From assembly GCF_002257695.2 (NCBI RefSeq), contig NZ_CP155571.1: 64,000 bases of DNA. The stretch is one strand, 5' to 3'. This document shows, piece by piece, positions 36,673 through 45,966 of the stretch. The stretch comes from Sporomusa acidovorans. Lineage in GTDB: Bacteria > Bacillota > Negativicutes > Sporomusales > Sporomusaceae. Both the position numbers and the translations under genes were made by a program. Every line of letters starts with the position of its first letter. Positions within the stretch are counted from its first letter, which is position 1. The notes under the pieces are model-generated. The model was given only the letters and a program-made list of their open reading frames with translations, was not told the origin of the DNA and searched no databases.

Positions 36673-38133
36673 ATGGAACAAGAACTTAGAGTGCGGTTTG
36701 CACCCAGCCCGACAGGGCCTTTTCATATTGGAGGAGCCCGGTCGGCGCTGTTTAACTGGTTGTTGGCCCGCAAAGAAGGCGGAAAGCTTATTTTGAGGAT
36801 CGAAGATACCGATTTAGAGCGTTCGACCCGGGAATCTGAGGAAAACATTAAGGCGGCGCTGCGCTGGCTCGGCATTGAATGGGACGAGGGAATAGATATC
36901 GGCGGTGACTATGGCCCTTATCGTCAGACGGAACGTCTGGATATTTATCGTCAGTATACAAAAAAACTGCTTGACGCCGGGCAAGCCTATTACTGCTATT
37001 GTACGGAAGAAGAACTCGATGCTGAGCGCCAGCAACAAATGGATAAGGGGGAAACCCCCCGTTATAACGGCCGCTGCCGCCAGTTAAGCGAGGCGGACCG
37101 CAACCGGTTTATTGCCGAAGGACGTAAGCCTACCGTGCGTTTTCGTGTGCCCGATAATCAGCAAATTATTTTCAAAGATTTGGTAAGAGGCACTGTCAGT
37201 TTTGAATCAAATGGTGTGGGCGATTTTGTTATTGTCAAATCTGACGGCATTCCGGTGTATAATTATGCTGTGGTGCTTGACGACGCTTTGATGAAGATTA
37301 CCCATGTTATCCGGGCGGAAGAACACTTGTCCAATACACCCCGGCAGATATTGCTTTATCAGGCACTTGGCCTGCCATTGCCCCAGTTCGGTCATATTTC
37401 TCTTATTCTGGGCAAAGATCGGACTAAAATGAGCAAACGCCATGGTGCCACCTCGGTTGAACAATATAAAAATCTCGGATATCTACCGGAGGGGATTGTC
37501 AATTTCCTGGCGCTTTTAGGCTGGGCCCCTGCCGGCGAGCAGGAAATATTCAGCCCAGAAGAACTTATTCGGGAATTCTCGATGGACAGAGTTGCCAAAA
37601 ACCCCGCGGTTTTTGACGTGGATAAGCTGAACCATATCAACGCGCATTACATAAAGCAGGCAAGTCCGGACAGGATTACCGAACTGGCCTTGCCGCATTT
37701 ACGGGCAGCCGGTTATATCGGCGAAGAAATGACACCGGAGCAACATGCTTGGCTGGTAAAGGTAGTGGCCGAACTTCAGGGATATATCAGCTATGCTGCC
37801 CAAATAACCGAACATATTGGCGTGTTCTTTAATGATGATATCAACTTTGAGAATGAAGAGGCTCACGAAATTATGAGGGACCCCGATATTCCCAAGGTAA
37901 TGGAGGCCTTTAAACTTAAGCTGGCGGCACTGGAACCGGTAGAACCGGCAGCCGTGCAGGCAATTTTAAAGGGAATTACCAAGGAGTTGAAATTGGGTGG
38001 TAAAAAAGTCTATATGCCTGTACGTATTGCGATAACAGGCAAAATGCACGGGCCGGAATTGATTAATTTGATTCCGCTAATTGGTAAAGAACGCACTCTA
38101 GCCAGGATGGATTGCCTGCTTGCCAAAATCTAA
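36673..38133 (+). CDS. gltX: Glutamyl-tRNA synthetase
   Basis: Class I synthetase charging tRNA-Glu (and probably tRNA-Gln if the transamidation route is used). 486 aa. HIGH-like motif in RFAPSPTGPFHIGGAR (about 8-23), a Cys-containing zinc region near 106-125, and the KMSKR loop DRTKMSKRHGATS near 255. The C-terminal anticodon-binding helical bundle is complete. Follows ispDF, as in the Bacillus order. Confidence 0.96.
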   Translation: MEQELRVRFAPSPTGPFHIGGARSALFNWLLARKEGGKLILRIEDTDLERSTRESEENIKAALRWLGIEWDEGIDIGGDYGPYRQTERLDIYRQYTKKLLDAGQAYYCYCTEEELDAERQQQMDKGETPRYNGRCRQLSEADRNRFIAEGRKPTVRFRVPDNQQIIFKDLVRGTVSFESNGVGDFVIVKSDGIPVYNYAVVLDDALMKITHVIRAEEHLSNTPRQILLYQALGLPLPQFGHISLILGKDRTKMSKRHGATSVEQYKNLGYLPEGIVNFLALLGWAPAGEQEIFSPEELIREFSMDRVAKNPAVFDVDKLNHINAHYIKQASPDRITELALPHLRAAGYIGEEMTPEQHAWLVKVVAELQGYISYAAQITEHIGVFFNDDINFENEEAHEIMRDPDIPKVMEAFKLKLAALEPVEPAAVQAILKGITKELKLGGKKVYMPVRIAITGKMHGPELINLIPLIGKERTLARMDCLLAKI

Positions 38134-38223
38134 GTAATAATAAAATTGTGCGGTGTCGTTTCTGATTGAAGAAATTGTGCAAAGTACGAGGGATATTTGA
38201 GTGGTTGAAGTCAATTTGCCGGC

Positions 38224-38253
38224 TTGACATGGTCAACCTGCCGTGAGTATAAT
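38224..38253 (+). promoter_or_regulatory. Promoter of the cysE-cysS operon
   Basis: TTGACA (38224-38229), 18-nt spacer, TATAAT (38248-38253), upstream of the T-box leader. Confidence 0.8.
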
Positions 38254-38259
38254 TTATTC

Positions 38260-38525
38260 ATAAAACTATTTTTAAAACAAATGACAAATGCAACGATCAG
38301 AAGAAGTACGCGTTTACCCCCCTCAGAGAGGTGCTGTCACCGGCTGTAAGCAGTGCTGGGAATGGATTCGCCGAAATGCGTCTGGTAGCAGGCTGGCCGA
38401 AATTTAAGCAGTAGGTCATCCCGGATACTGCCGTTATCAGTGTAAAGCAGGGGTATTATACCCAAGCAGAGTGGAACCACGGGCCACCGTCTCTGTATAG
38501 GAGAGGGTGGCTTTATTTTTTGGAC
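38260..38525 (+). promoter_or_regulatory. T-box leader (tRNA-Cys sensing) of cysE-cysS
   Basis: About 265-nt leader. The conserved T-box sequence AGAGTGGAACCACGGG lies at 38468-38483. A terminator stem GCCACC (38483-38488)/GGTGGC (38506-38511), extended inward, ends in a T run. AGTA and CAGAGAG stem I features are upstream. A plausible specifier is TGC (Cys) at 38377-38379, but its loop was placed by eye. Uncharged tRNA-Cys should open the terminator. Confidence 0.85.
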
Positions 38526-38581
38526 CCGGACTATATATTTCAGTAACGCTCCTAAATAAATTAAGCTAGGGAGGGAATTCT

Positions 38582-39256
38582 ATGTTTACCCGGATAAAAA
38601 AAGACATCGCCGTGGTCTTCGAACGTGACCCGGCAGCCAAGAGTGTGCTGGAGGTATTGTTATGTTATCCCGGTCTGCATGCCATCTGGCTGTACCGTAT
38701 TTCGCACTATTTATTTAAGCGCGGCTGGGTGCTGGTGCCGCGGATGATTTGTTACTTTAACCGCCTGTTAACCGGTGTAGATATCCATCCCGGCGCAACG
38801 ATCGGCGAAGGATTGTTTATTGACCATGCAACAGGTGTGGTTATTGGCGAGACCTGTGTAATCGGCAAGAATGTAACCTTATATCAAGGGGTGACATTAG
38901 GGGGGACGGGAAAAGAAAAAGGCAAACGCCATCCCACAATCGGTAATAATGTTGTTGTTGCCAGCGGTGCTAAAGTCCTCGGCTCGTTTACAGTGGGAGA
39001 CAACTCCAAAATTGGAGCGGGTTCTGTTGTGCTGCGGGAAGTGCCGCCTAATTCGACTGTTGTCGGTATACCGGGTAAGATTGTGTGGCATGATGGCGTG
39101 AAAGTAGGCCGCCCAGGCGGCGACGAAATCGATCTTGAACATGATAATTTGCCGGACCCCGTCGCCGAGATGATGAATTGTATGCAACGCAATATCAAAA
39201 GGCTGGAAAGACGTATTGAACAGTTGGAAAAGGAGTTGGAACAGCGTGAGTCTTAA
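38582..39256 (+). CDS. cysE: Serine O-acetyltransferase
   Basis: Makes O-acetylserine for cysteine synthesis. 224 aa. The helical N-terminal part is short (about 1-60), followed by a left-handed beta-helix with hexapeptide repeats (GVDIHPGATIGEGLFIDHATGVVIGETCVIG, NVTLYQGVTLGGTGKEKGKRHPTIGNNV) holding catalytic His and Asp, and a C-terminal coiled-coil tail rather than the usual Ile end. GGGAGG ahead of the ATG. It overlaps cysS by 11 nt. Confidence 0.95.
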   Translation: MFTRIKKDIAVVFERDPAAKSVLEVLLCYPGLHAIWLYRISHYLFKRGWVLVPRMICYFNRLLTGVDIHPGATIGEGLFIDHATGVVIGETCVIGKNVTLYQGVTLGGTGKEKGKRHPTIGNNVVVASGAKVLGSFTVGDNSKIGAGSVVLREVPPNSTVVGIPGKIVWHDGVKVGRPGGDEIDLEHDNLPDPVAEMMNCMQRNIKRLERRIEQLEKELEQRES

Positions 39257-40688
39257 GGTCTATAACACACTGACCAAGCAAAAAGAAGAATTTAAACCGC
39301 TGACACCGGGCAAAGTTAAAATGTACGTATGCGGTGTCACGCCTTATAATCACCCGCACATCGGCAATGCCCGGCCGTTTATCACCTGGGATGTAATCCG
39401 CCGCTATCTTGAATTTTCCGGTTATGAGGTATATCATATTCAAAACTTTACCGATGTAGATGATAAAATTATCAAAACGGCTAACACCGAGCACGTTACC
39501 TGGGATGTAATTGCCAACAGGTATATTGCCTCTTATTTTGAGGTCATGGATAAACTTGGCATCCGTCGGGCCCATGTATATCCTAGAGTTTCCGAACATA
39601 TCCCTGATATTGTGGCGATGGTTAAAACGCTGATTGATAAAGGCTTTGCTTATGAAGTTGACGGCGATGTCTACTACAGTGTGCAGGATTTTCCAGGTTA
39701 CGGAAAATTAAGCGGCCGCAACCTGGAGGATATGAAAGCCGGGGCAAGGATTGATGTGGATGAACGCAAAAAACATCCGATGGACTTTGCTCTATGGAAA
39801 AGTGCAAAACCGGGTGAACCATCCTGGCAGAGTCCCTGGGGACAGGGAAGACCGGGTTGGCATATTGAATGCTCGGTGATGTCCTGTAAATATCTCGGGG
39901 CCAGCTTTGACCTTCACGGTGGCGGCAGTGATCTGATATTTCCGCACCATGAAAACGAAATTGCGCAATCGGAAGCCTTCACCGGTATTGAACCTTTTGT
40001 CAGGTATTGGCTGCATAATGGGTTTATTACTGTTAATGAAGAAAAAATGAGCAAATCGCTGGGTAACTTCTTCTTAGTTGTTGACATCTTGGAACACTTC
40101 CAGCCGGAAGTATTACGGTTTTTTATTTTATCTACCCATTACCGGAGTCCTTTGGATTTTAACGATGAACGACTGCAGGAGGCCGGACGCAGCTTGGACA
40201 GATTAAAGACTGCTAAGGCTAACCTACAACAATTGAAAACCTTACCGGCGGCAAATGGCGGTGAAGATTCTCAGGAACTCACGCAGGCCGCGATTAAGGC
40301 TATGCATGAATTTACAGCCGCGATGGACGATGATTTTAATACAGCATTAGCAATTAGTACGATGTTTGGTCTGGCCAAAGAGATTAACATCTATCATAGT
40401 AAAATTACCGGCGGCAAAGCAGGTCTTGACGCCGGGGCCTTGGAACAGGCGGGCGATACGTTTGACCAGATGGCTGAAATCCTGGGAATCCTGAATGACA
40501 GCACGGCTGCTGCCCAGGATGGCAATGAAGAGTTAATCAATGAGCTTATGCAGATCATTATTGATATCCGGCAGGAAGCCCGCAAGAAAAAAGAGTGGGC
40601 GACAGCCGATCAGATTAGGGATAGACTGGCCGCGGCCGGTATTATTCTCGAAGATTCACCGCAAGGTGTAAGGTGGAAGCGACAGTGA
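39246..40688 (+). CDS. cysS: Cysteinyl-tRNA synthetase
   Basis: Class I synthetase, 480 aa. Zinc Cys in YVCGVTPYNHPHIGNAR (HIGH-type, about 27-43), second zinc site at HIECSVMSC and HHENEIAQSE (about 205-240), KMSKS in EEKMSKSLGNFF near 268, and the C-terminal helical domain. GTG at 39246 with AAAGGAG 9-10 nt upstream is chosen; earlier in-frame TTG codons lie deep inside cysE. Confidence 0.96.
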   Translation: MSLKVYNTLTKQKEEFKPLTPGKVKMYVCGVTPYNHPHIGNARPFITWDVIRRYLEFSGYEVYHIQNFTDVDDKIIKTANTEHVTWDVIANRYIASYFEVMDKLGIRRAHVYPRVSEHIPDIVAMVKTLIDKGFAYEVDGDVYYSVQDFPGYGKLSGRNLEDMKAGARIDVDERKKHPMDFALWKSAKPGEPSWQSPWGQGRPGWHIECSVMSCKYLGASFDLHGGGSDLIFPHHENEIAQSEAFTGIEPFVRYWLHNGFITVNEEKMSKSLGNFFLVVDILEHFQPEVLRFFILSTHYRSPLDFNDERLQEAGRSLDRLKTAKANLQQLKTLPAANGGEDSQELTQAAIKAMHEFTAAMDDDFNTALAISTMFGLAKEINIYHSKITGGKAGLDAGALEQAGDTFDQMAEILGILNDSTAAAQDGNEELINELMQIIIDIRQEARKKKEWATADQIRDRLAAAGIILEDSPQGVRWKRQ

Positions 40689-41170
40689 AATTTAATCATT
40701 TTCAAAGTTTGGTGGATAATTTTTTTACAGTCAACGAAGCCGGGGAACTATCCCCGGCTAAATATCAGAATATCCCGGTTGACAGGCTGCCGGCCCTGGT
40801 GCTGGCTTATCTTGGCGATGCCTATTTTACGTTATATGTTCGTACCCGGTTGCTGGGTTATGAGCAAAATAAGGTCAGAGTGCTGCACACCTTTGACGCT
40901 AAAATTGTCTCCGCCGTTATGCAGGCGAAAGCGGTCAAAATGCTAAAAAATGAGCTTTCGCCGGAGGAGGCGGATATTGTGAGACGGGGGCGCAATGCCA
41001 AATCGACCGTACCCAAGAGCGCCACAATTGCTGAATATCGCCTGGCTACCGGATTCGAGGCACTTATTGGTTATCTTTATTTGCAGAAACAGGAAGCCAG
41101 ATTGTCAGAAATTGTTGACAAGGCTTTCGCTATTATTTCCCGGGAAATGACAAACATTTCCCCTAAATAA
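40685..41170 (+). CDS. mrnC: Mini-ribonuclease III
   Basis: Removes ends from 23S precursor at the processing stalk. 161 aa: one RNase III-like catalytic domain without a dsRBD. The signature LPALVLAYLGDAYFTLYVRTRLL (about 36-58) includes the active Asp. RNAKSTVPKSATIAEYRLATGFEALIGYLYL has the second acidic motif. GTG 40685 overlaps the cysS stop by 4 nt with AAGGTGG ahead. A fitting substrate is the stem at 14807-14830/18280-18303. Confidence 0.94.
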   Translation: MKFNHFQSLVDNFFTVNEAGELSPAKYQNIPVDRLPALVLAYLGDAYFTLYVRTRLLGYEQNKVRVLHTFDAKIVSAVMQAKAVKMLKNELSPEEADIVRRGRNAKSTVPKSATIAEYRLATGFEALIGYLYLQKQEARLSEIVDKAFAIISREMTNISPK

Positions 41171-41191
41171 CAAAAAGGGAGAGGTGACGTC

Positions 41192-41881
41192 ATGAAAGTA
41201 AAATTACTTAAATATACGCCTGAACCGGAGCGAGCGGTAGCCATGTCAGCGCGCCTTTGCTATTCGGCAGCCGGTGCAGCAGAATTGGAACAAAGCATGT
41301 CTGAAGCCCAAGTCGGTAATTTACTAAAAAAGCTTAGCGATATGGGGCATTTGTCGACATTTGAGCATGCCAGTTTTACCTTTGCCATTGAAGGAGTTTC
41401 CCGGGTGCTTACTCATCAGCTTGTTCGTCATCGTATTGCCTCTTACTCGCAGCAGTCCCAGCGTTATGTCGCCGAACACGGCTTCGAATATATCATACCG
41501 CCGAGCATTGCTGCCAGACCGGAAGCCAAGGCCAAGCTGGCTGCGCTTATGGGTGAGGTGCAAAAGACCTATGATGAAATGGTGAAATTAGGGGTGCATC
41601 AGGAAGACGCCCGGTACGTACTCGCCAATGCTACTGAAACAAAAATTGTTGTCACCATGAATGCCCGGTCGCTCTTGCATTTTTTTGAAAAACGTTGTTG
41701 CCAGCGGGCCCAATGGGAAATACGCGATTTAGCCAACGCGATGCTGGCAGAAGTACAGGCTGTGGCTCCGCGTCTGTTTGTTAAAGCCGGACCTGCCTGT
41801 GTAACCAGCGGTTATTGCCCTGAAGGCGCAATGTCATGTGGCCGTTTGGCAGGAATTGAAGCCAATAAGGAGAAAATATAA
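41192..41881 (+). CDS. thyX: Flavin-dependent thymidylate synthase
   Basis: Makes dTMP from dUMP using FAD and methylenetetrahydrofolate. 229 aa. The ThyX motif RHRxxSxxxxSxRY is present as RHRIASYSQQSQRY (about 77-90). The C-terminal active region has SLLHFFEKRCCQRAQWEIRDLA. AGGGAGAGG ahead of the ATG. It sits inside the yac region, as in many Clostridia. A classical thyA may or may not exist elsewhere. Confidence 0.96.
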   Translation: MKVKLLKYTPEPERAVAMSARLCYSAAGAAELEQSMSEAQVGNLLKKLSDMGHLSTFEHASFTFAIEGVSRVLTHQLVRHRIASYSQQSQRYVAEHGFEYIIPPSIAARPEAKAKLAALMGEVQKTYDEMVKLGVHQEDARYVLANATETKIVVTMNARSLLHFFEKRCCQRAQWEIRDLANAMLAEVQAVAPRLFVKAGPACVTSGYCPEGAMSCGRLAGIEANKEKI

Positions 41882-41922
41882 ACTAGAATTTAGATTTAAC
41901 TTAAAACCTGGAGGGTGTTGGC

Positions 41923-42978
41923 GTGCGGCGTATTCTTCGTGAAAGTGTTAAAGTTGGGATGACACTGGCTCAGCCGGTATATGGAGTTAATGGTCAGATT
42001 GTCTTAAACAGCGGTGTAGAGTTGAGCGATTTTCATATTTCCAAGTTAGTGGAAATGGATGTAAAATATATTTATATTCAGGGACAGGCCCCGTTGATTG
42101 ATGAAGATGACACCGTAGCCCAAAATGCCAAGAATGAGTTTATTTTGGCTGCTCATTTGGCGCTTGACGAAATACAGGTAGGTAAATATGTTGAAACCGG
42201 CACAATAAAAAGCCGGGTACTGGCACTTTTAGACGAGGGTTGTATGCTTAAAGACATTCAACCGGTATTTACCGCTATGCAGAATTGTAATGACTATTTA
42301 TTCAAACATGCTGTCTGTGGCTATTTCTATGCGATGTTGATGGGGATACATTATGGTATCAAGGGGGAGCGGCTGAGAGATTTAGGGTTGGGCGCTCTGC
42401 TGCGTGATGTGGGAATGCTGACGATATCACGCGATATCATCAATAAGCCAGGCTCCTTGACGCCGGAAGAGATGGCTGTCGTCAAACAGCATACCGAAAA
42501 AGGCTATGATATACTAAGGCGAAATCCGGAAATAAGTTTATCTGCCGCCAACTGCGCCTTGCAACATCATGAACGGTTTAATGGCAGTGGCTACCCCCGG
42601 GGCACAAAAGCCAGCAATATTCATGAGTTTGCACAAATTACCGCTCTGGCAGACGTGTATTCTTCGATGACGGCAAATACTCCCTACCGTAAAGCATTGT
42701 CTGTTTATGATACTTTGGCCATTATTGCGAAGGCGGGAGCCGCTTATTTTAATCCTGAACTGATCCGGGTATTGGCCGGCAATATTGCGATCTATCCGCT
42801 GGGAGCGGTTGTTCATTTGAATGATAAAACCGTAGGCATTGTCAATGACTATGCTGATGAATTGAGAACAAAACCCATTTTGCATATCGTTAGAAATCAA
42901 TCCGGTGAACGTGTTAACCAAGTAGTAACAATTGATATGGAAAATAGTCCTGGTCTTTACATTGCCGAGGTTTCTTGA
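41923..42978 (+). CDS. HD-GYP-domain protein with altered HD motif
   Basis: 351 aa. The N-terminal domain (about 1-60) precedes a linker and an HD-GYP domain (about 120-300). GYP features are intact (HHERFNGSGYPRG, 215-227, and DVYSSMTANTPYR), as are His129 and His190. The usual HDxGK is LLRDVGM: Arg161 replaces the metal-binding His and Met165 the Lys. This argues for weak or no cyclic-di-GMP phosphodiesterase activity, perhaps a receptor role; inference. GTG start with TGGAGGG ahead, and a terminator follows. Confidence 0.85.
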   Translation: MRRILRESVKVGMTLAQPVYGVNGQIVLNSGVELSDFHISKLVEMDVKYIYIQGQAPLIDEDDTVAQNAKNEFILAAHLALDEIQVGKYVETGTIKSRVLALLDEGCMLKDIQPVFTAMQNCNDYLFKHAVCGYFYAMLMGIHYGIKGERLRDLGLGALLRDVGMLTISRDIINKPGSLTPEEMAVVKQHTEKGYDILRRNPEISLSAANCALQHHERFNGSGYPRGTKASNIHEFAQITALADVYSSMTANTPYRKALSVYDTLAIIAKAGAAYFNPELIRVLAGNIAIYPLGAVVHLNDKTVGIVNDYADELRTKPILHIVRNQSGERVNQVVTIDMENSPGLYIAEVS

Positions 42979-43009
42979 CAGTTGCGGCGAATAGTTTAAC
43001 AGATTTGGA

Positions 43010-43040
43010 CAAACGGCAGGATTATATTCTGCCGTTTTTT
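43010..43040 (+). terminator. Terminator after the HD-GYP gene
   Basis: AAACGGCAG/CTGCCGTTT stem with TTTTTT. Confidence 0.88.
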
Positions 43041-43099
43041 CATAATAAATAATAAGAAAACTCTCTACAGAACACGGCAATAGCCGGAGGAGGATAATT

Positions 43100-43852
43100 A
43101 TGTCGGAAGATGCAGAAATCATAGTAGGACGCAATAGTGTGCTTGAGGCGCTAAGAGCCGGACGCTCCCTCAATAAGATTCTTGTAGCCAAGGGTGAGCG
43201 ACAGGGCTCGATCCGCGAAATTATCAGTGAGGCCCGCGAACGGGGATTGATTATCCAAGAAGTGGATGTTGCCAAACTGGATCAACTGTCGGCGGGAGTG
43301 CGGCATCAAGGCGTAGTCGTCATGGCAGCACCGGTGGCTTATGTTGATATTGATGAAATATTATCGGCTGCCCACGATAAAGATGAGCCGCCATTTCTTG
43401 TTTTACTGGATGAGCTTGCTGATCCGCATAATGTTGGCGCCATCTTGCGGACAGCAGATGCCACCGGTGTTCATGGTGTACTTATTCCCAAGCGGCGCAG
43501 TTGCCCACTGACCCAGACTGTGGCGAAAACATCGGCAGGTGCGGTGGAACATGTACCTGTTGCCAGAATCGGTAATATAGCGCAAACACTTAAGCTCTTA
43601 AAAAAACAGGGGCTGTGGGTAGTAGGCGCCGATATGGACGGAACCCAGAATTATTATGAGGCTGATCTTACAGGACCTGTTGTAATTGTAGTCGGCAATG
43701 AAGGCGAAGGCATGGGACGCCTGACAAAGGAGGCTTGTGATTTTATTGTTAAGATTCCTATGCGGGGGCAAATTGCTTCGTTAAATGCCTCGGTGGCCTG
43801 TTCGCTCCTGTTGTATGAAGTTTTAAGACAGAGGGAGATGAGGAAAAAGTGA
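43100..43852 (+). CDS. rlmB: 23S rRNA (guanosine-2'-O-)-methyltransferase RlmB
   Basis: SPOUT methyltransferase, 250 aa. The N-terminal L30e-like substrate domain (about 8-85) has IVGRNSVLEALRAG. The catalytic knot domain has LDELADPHNVGAILRTADATG (motif 1), VVIVVGNEGEGMGRL (motif 2) and IPMRGQIASLNASVACSLLLYE (motif 3). Target inferred as the conserved G2251 equivalent. Follows the mrnC region as in Bacillus, and overlaps the next gene by 4 nt. Confidence 0.94.
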   Translation: MSEDAEIIVGRNSVLEALRAGRSLNKILVAKGERQGSIREIISEARERGLIIQEVDVAKLDQLSAGVRHQGVVVMAAPVAYVDIDEILSAAHDKDEPPFLVLLDELADPHNVGAILRTADATGVHGVLIPKRRSCPLTQTVAKTSAGAVEHVPVARIGNIAQTLKLLKKQGLWVVGADMDGTQNYYEADLTGPVVIVVGNEGEGMGRLTKEACDFIVKIPMRGQIASLNASVACSLLLYEVLRQREMRKK

Positions 43853-45240
43853 GACGCCGGGTGGGGATTATTCTGGCAGTGACAATCGTGATCATAGGTC
43901 TTGCTTGTTGGCTGGCCAGACCACTATTTTCCCAAACTGTTTATGCAGGGGTGTCTGTTGCGAACGTAGAAGTTGGCGGGAAGACTCATGAGGAAATAGG
44001 CCAATTGCTTGCTATGTGGCAAAAAGATCAAAGAGCCAGACCCATCCTCTTATCCTATGAGAACACAACTTTTCGTATCGAACCCGATACTATCGATTAC
44101 AGTATCGATGCAGAAGCAACAGCCGCTACGGTTTGGCAGTATGGCCGCGAGGGTTCTTTGTGGAGCCGGTTAAAAAAAATTCATAAAGCGGAGACTGAGG
44201 GCTGGTCTATTCCTCTAAAAATCAAGTATAATGAAGATAAATTAAACAGTATAGCGGAACAATTACGCGAGACCGTGAGCCGGCCGCCGCGCAATGCGAC
44301 CTTGAGTCTGCAGACAGGCGCGATTGTGCCTGAACAGGATGGACTTGATTTGAGCGTTTCCGAGCTAAAAGAATTGGTATTACTGGCGCTTAACCGGACG
44401 GATAGCAACCTAGTTACTCTGCCGGTTACTTCTGTTCATCCGGAAATTACAGCCAGTGACCTTGAAAATAACGGCATCAGGGAACTTGTCGCGATATATA
44501 CTACTTTGTTTAATACCGAAGATGGTAACCGTTCGGCCAATGTAAAATTATCGGCGCAAAAGATTAACGGCAAATTAGTTTATCCTGGCCAAATTTTTTC
44601 CTATAATGATACGGTGGGGCCACGGGAAAAGTCCCAGGGTTTCAAAGAAGCCATGGAGTTAATTAACGGGGAATTGGTGCCGGGGGTGGGCGGTGGTGTG
44701 TGCCAGGTATCGTCAACTTTGTATAATGCAGTGCTTCTGGCCGGACTTGACATTGTTGAACGTACGAATCATTCCAAACCACTTTCTTATGTGCCGCTAG
44801 GGCGGGATGCGACGGTTGTTTATAATATGCTTGATTTTAAATTTATGAATAATAGTCCGGCGCCGATTATGGTTATGGCGGAAACCGTAGACAACAAACT
44901 GATTGTAGGTATATTTGGTCAGAAGGTGCTGGAAAAAAACATTGATATTATTACTGCGCAGCAGCAGGTTATCCAGCCCGCTATTGTAAAAAAAGCCGAT
45001 CCGGCGCTGTTGCCTGGTCAGACAAAAGTCGAAAAACAAGGGAAACCCGGATATGAGGTAACGGTTGTCCGTGTTATACGGGATAGTACCGGCAAGGAAC
45101 TAAAACGCGAAATTGTTTCACGGGATACATATGCTCCGGATAATACTTTAATAAAATTCGGTTCAGAGACTAAACCGGTACAATCAGAGATGCAATCGGT
45201 TCAAGAACGCCCCTTTGTGTTACCCGGAGTAACCCCATAG
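43849..45240 (+). CDS. VanW-family exported protein
   Basis: 463 aa. N-terminal membrane anchor (about 7-27), a peptidoglycan-binding-like region (about 30-200), and the VanW domain (about 240-365) with GQIFSYNDTVGPREKSQGF, GVGGGVCQVSSTLYNAVLLAGLDIVERTNHS and the following YVPLGRDATVVY. The end (about 385-463) is a strand-rich G5-like or linker region. Probably acts outside the membrane on the cell wall; exact role unknown. GTG overlaps the rlmB stop. Confidence 0.88.
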   Translation: MRRRVGIILAVTIVIIGLACWLARPLFSQTVYAGVSVANVEVGGKTHEEIGQLLAMWQKDQRARPILLSYENTTFRIEPDTIDYSIDAEATAATVWQYGREGSLWSRLKKIHKAETEGWSIPLKIKYNEDKLNSIAEQLRETVSRPPRNATLSLQTGAIVPEQDGLDLSVSELKELVLLALNRTDSNLVTLPVTSVHPEITASDLENNGIRELVAIYTTLFNTEDGNRSANVKLSAQKINGKLVYPGQIFSYNDTVGPREKSQGFKEAMELINGELVPGVGGGVCQVSSTLYNAVLLAGLDIVERTNHSKPLSYVPLGRDATVVYNMLDFKFMNNSPAPIMVMAETVDNKLIVGIFGQKVLEKNIDIITAQQQVIQPAIVKKADPALLPGQTKVEKQGKPGYEVTVVRVIRDSTGKELKREIVSRDTYAPDNTLIKFGSETKPVQSEMQSVQERPFVLPGVTP

Positions 45241-45282
45241 GCCGTCTGAAACTGATGCCATAAGAATGGAGAATCTTTCTCG

Positions 45283-45801
45283 ATGGAATTGTTAATTGTC
45301 GACGGCTATAATGTGATAAACGCTTGGCCTGAACTTATCGCCTTAACGGATAATTTGGAATATGCCCGTGATAAACTTGTGGACATACTTAGTGAGTATG
45401 GCGCATATAAAAGATTCAGAACAATAATTGTGTTCGATGCCCATATGGTGATAGGCAGGGCTGTCACTCAAAATCAAAATAAAATATTGGAGGTGGTTTA
45501 TACCAGGGAAGGGGAAACCGCTGACAGTTATATCGAAAAACTTGTATACGATCTTGGCCGTCAAAATAAACGGATGTATGTTGTGACTTCTGACTGGGCT
45601 GAACAAATGTTTGTTCTAGGGGCCGGGGCCTACCGAATATCGGCGCGGGAGTTGAAAAACGATGTTGCCGCAGTTAAAAGGGAGATTGCGGCCGGTCTTT
45701 CTGTAAAAGTATTAGCACGGGATCGCCATGAACTGGGCAATCGGTTAGAAAAAGATATCTTAAAACGCCTTGATGCTATGCGGCGTGATGGGCTTGACTA
45801 A
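45283..45801 (+). CDS. NYN-domain ribonuclease, YacP family
   Basis: 172 aa PIN-like NYN nuclease. LLIVDGYNVINAWPEL gives the first Asp; RTIIVFDAH and GETADSYIEKLV supply the other acidic residues; VVTSDWAEQ follows. Bacillus YacP (Rae1) cleaves mRNA on the ribosome; the same role is likely but not proven. GAGAATC-type weak ribosome site. Between rlmB/VanW and sigH, as in the yac region. Confidence 0.92.
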   Translation: MELLIVDGYNVINAWPELIALTDNLEYARDKLVDILSEYGAYKRFRTIIVFDAHMVIGRAVTQNQNKILEVVYTREGETADSYIEKLVYDLGRQNKRMYVVTSDWAEQMFVLGAGAYRISARELKNDVAAVKREIAAGLSVKVLARDRHELGNRLEKDILKRLDAMRRDGLD

Positions 45802-45966
45802 CTTTGCTTCAGCAAGTATAATTTATTGTGACAGACATGTGGCGATGCTGCGGCACTAAGTTCTTTAGTGCATTTTTATTTTTATGATATGCAAGTGGCC
45901 GCACATAGAAGCGGTAGGCTAACGCCATTTTACAGACGGCAAAAGAAAACTAGTGGGGGCGATGCG

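Noticed and set aside
45868..45966. 33-residue N-terminal extension of SigH
   Set aside because: No ribosome site at the upstream ATG; the ATG at 45967 matches the family N terminus.
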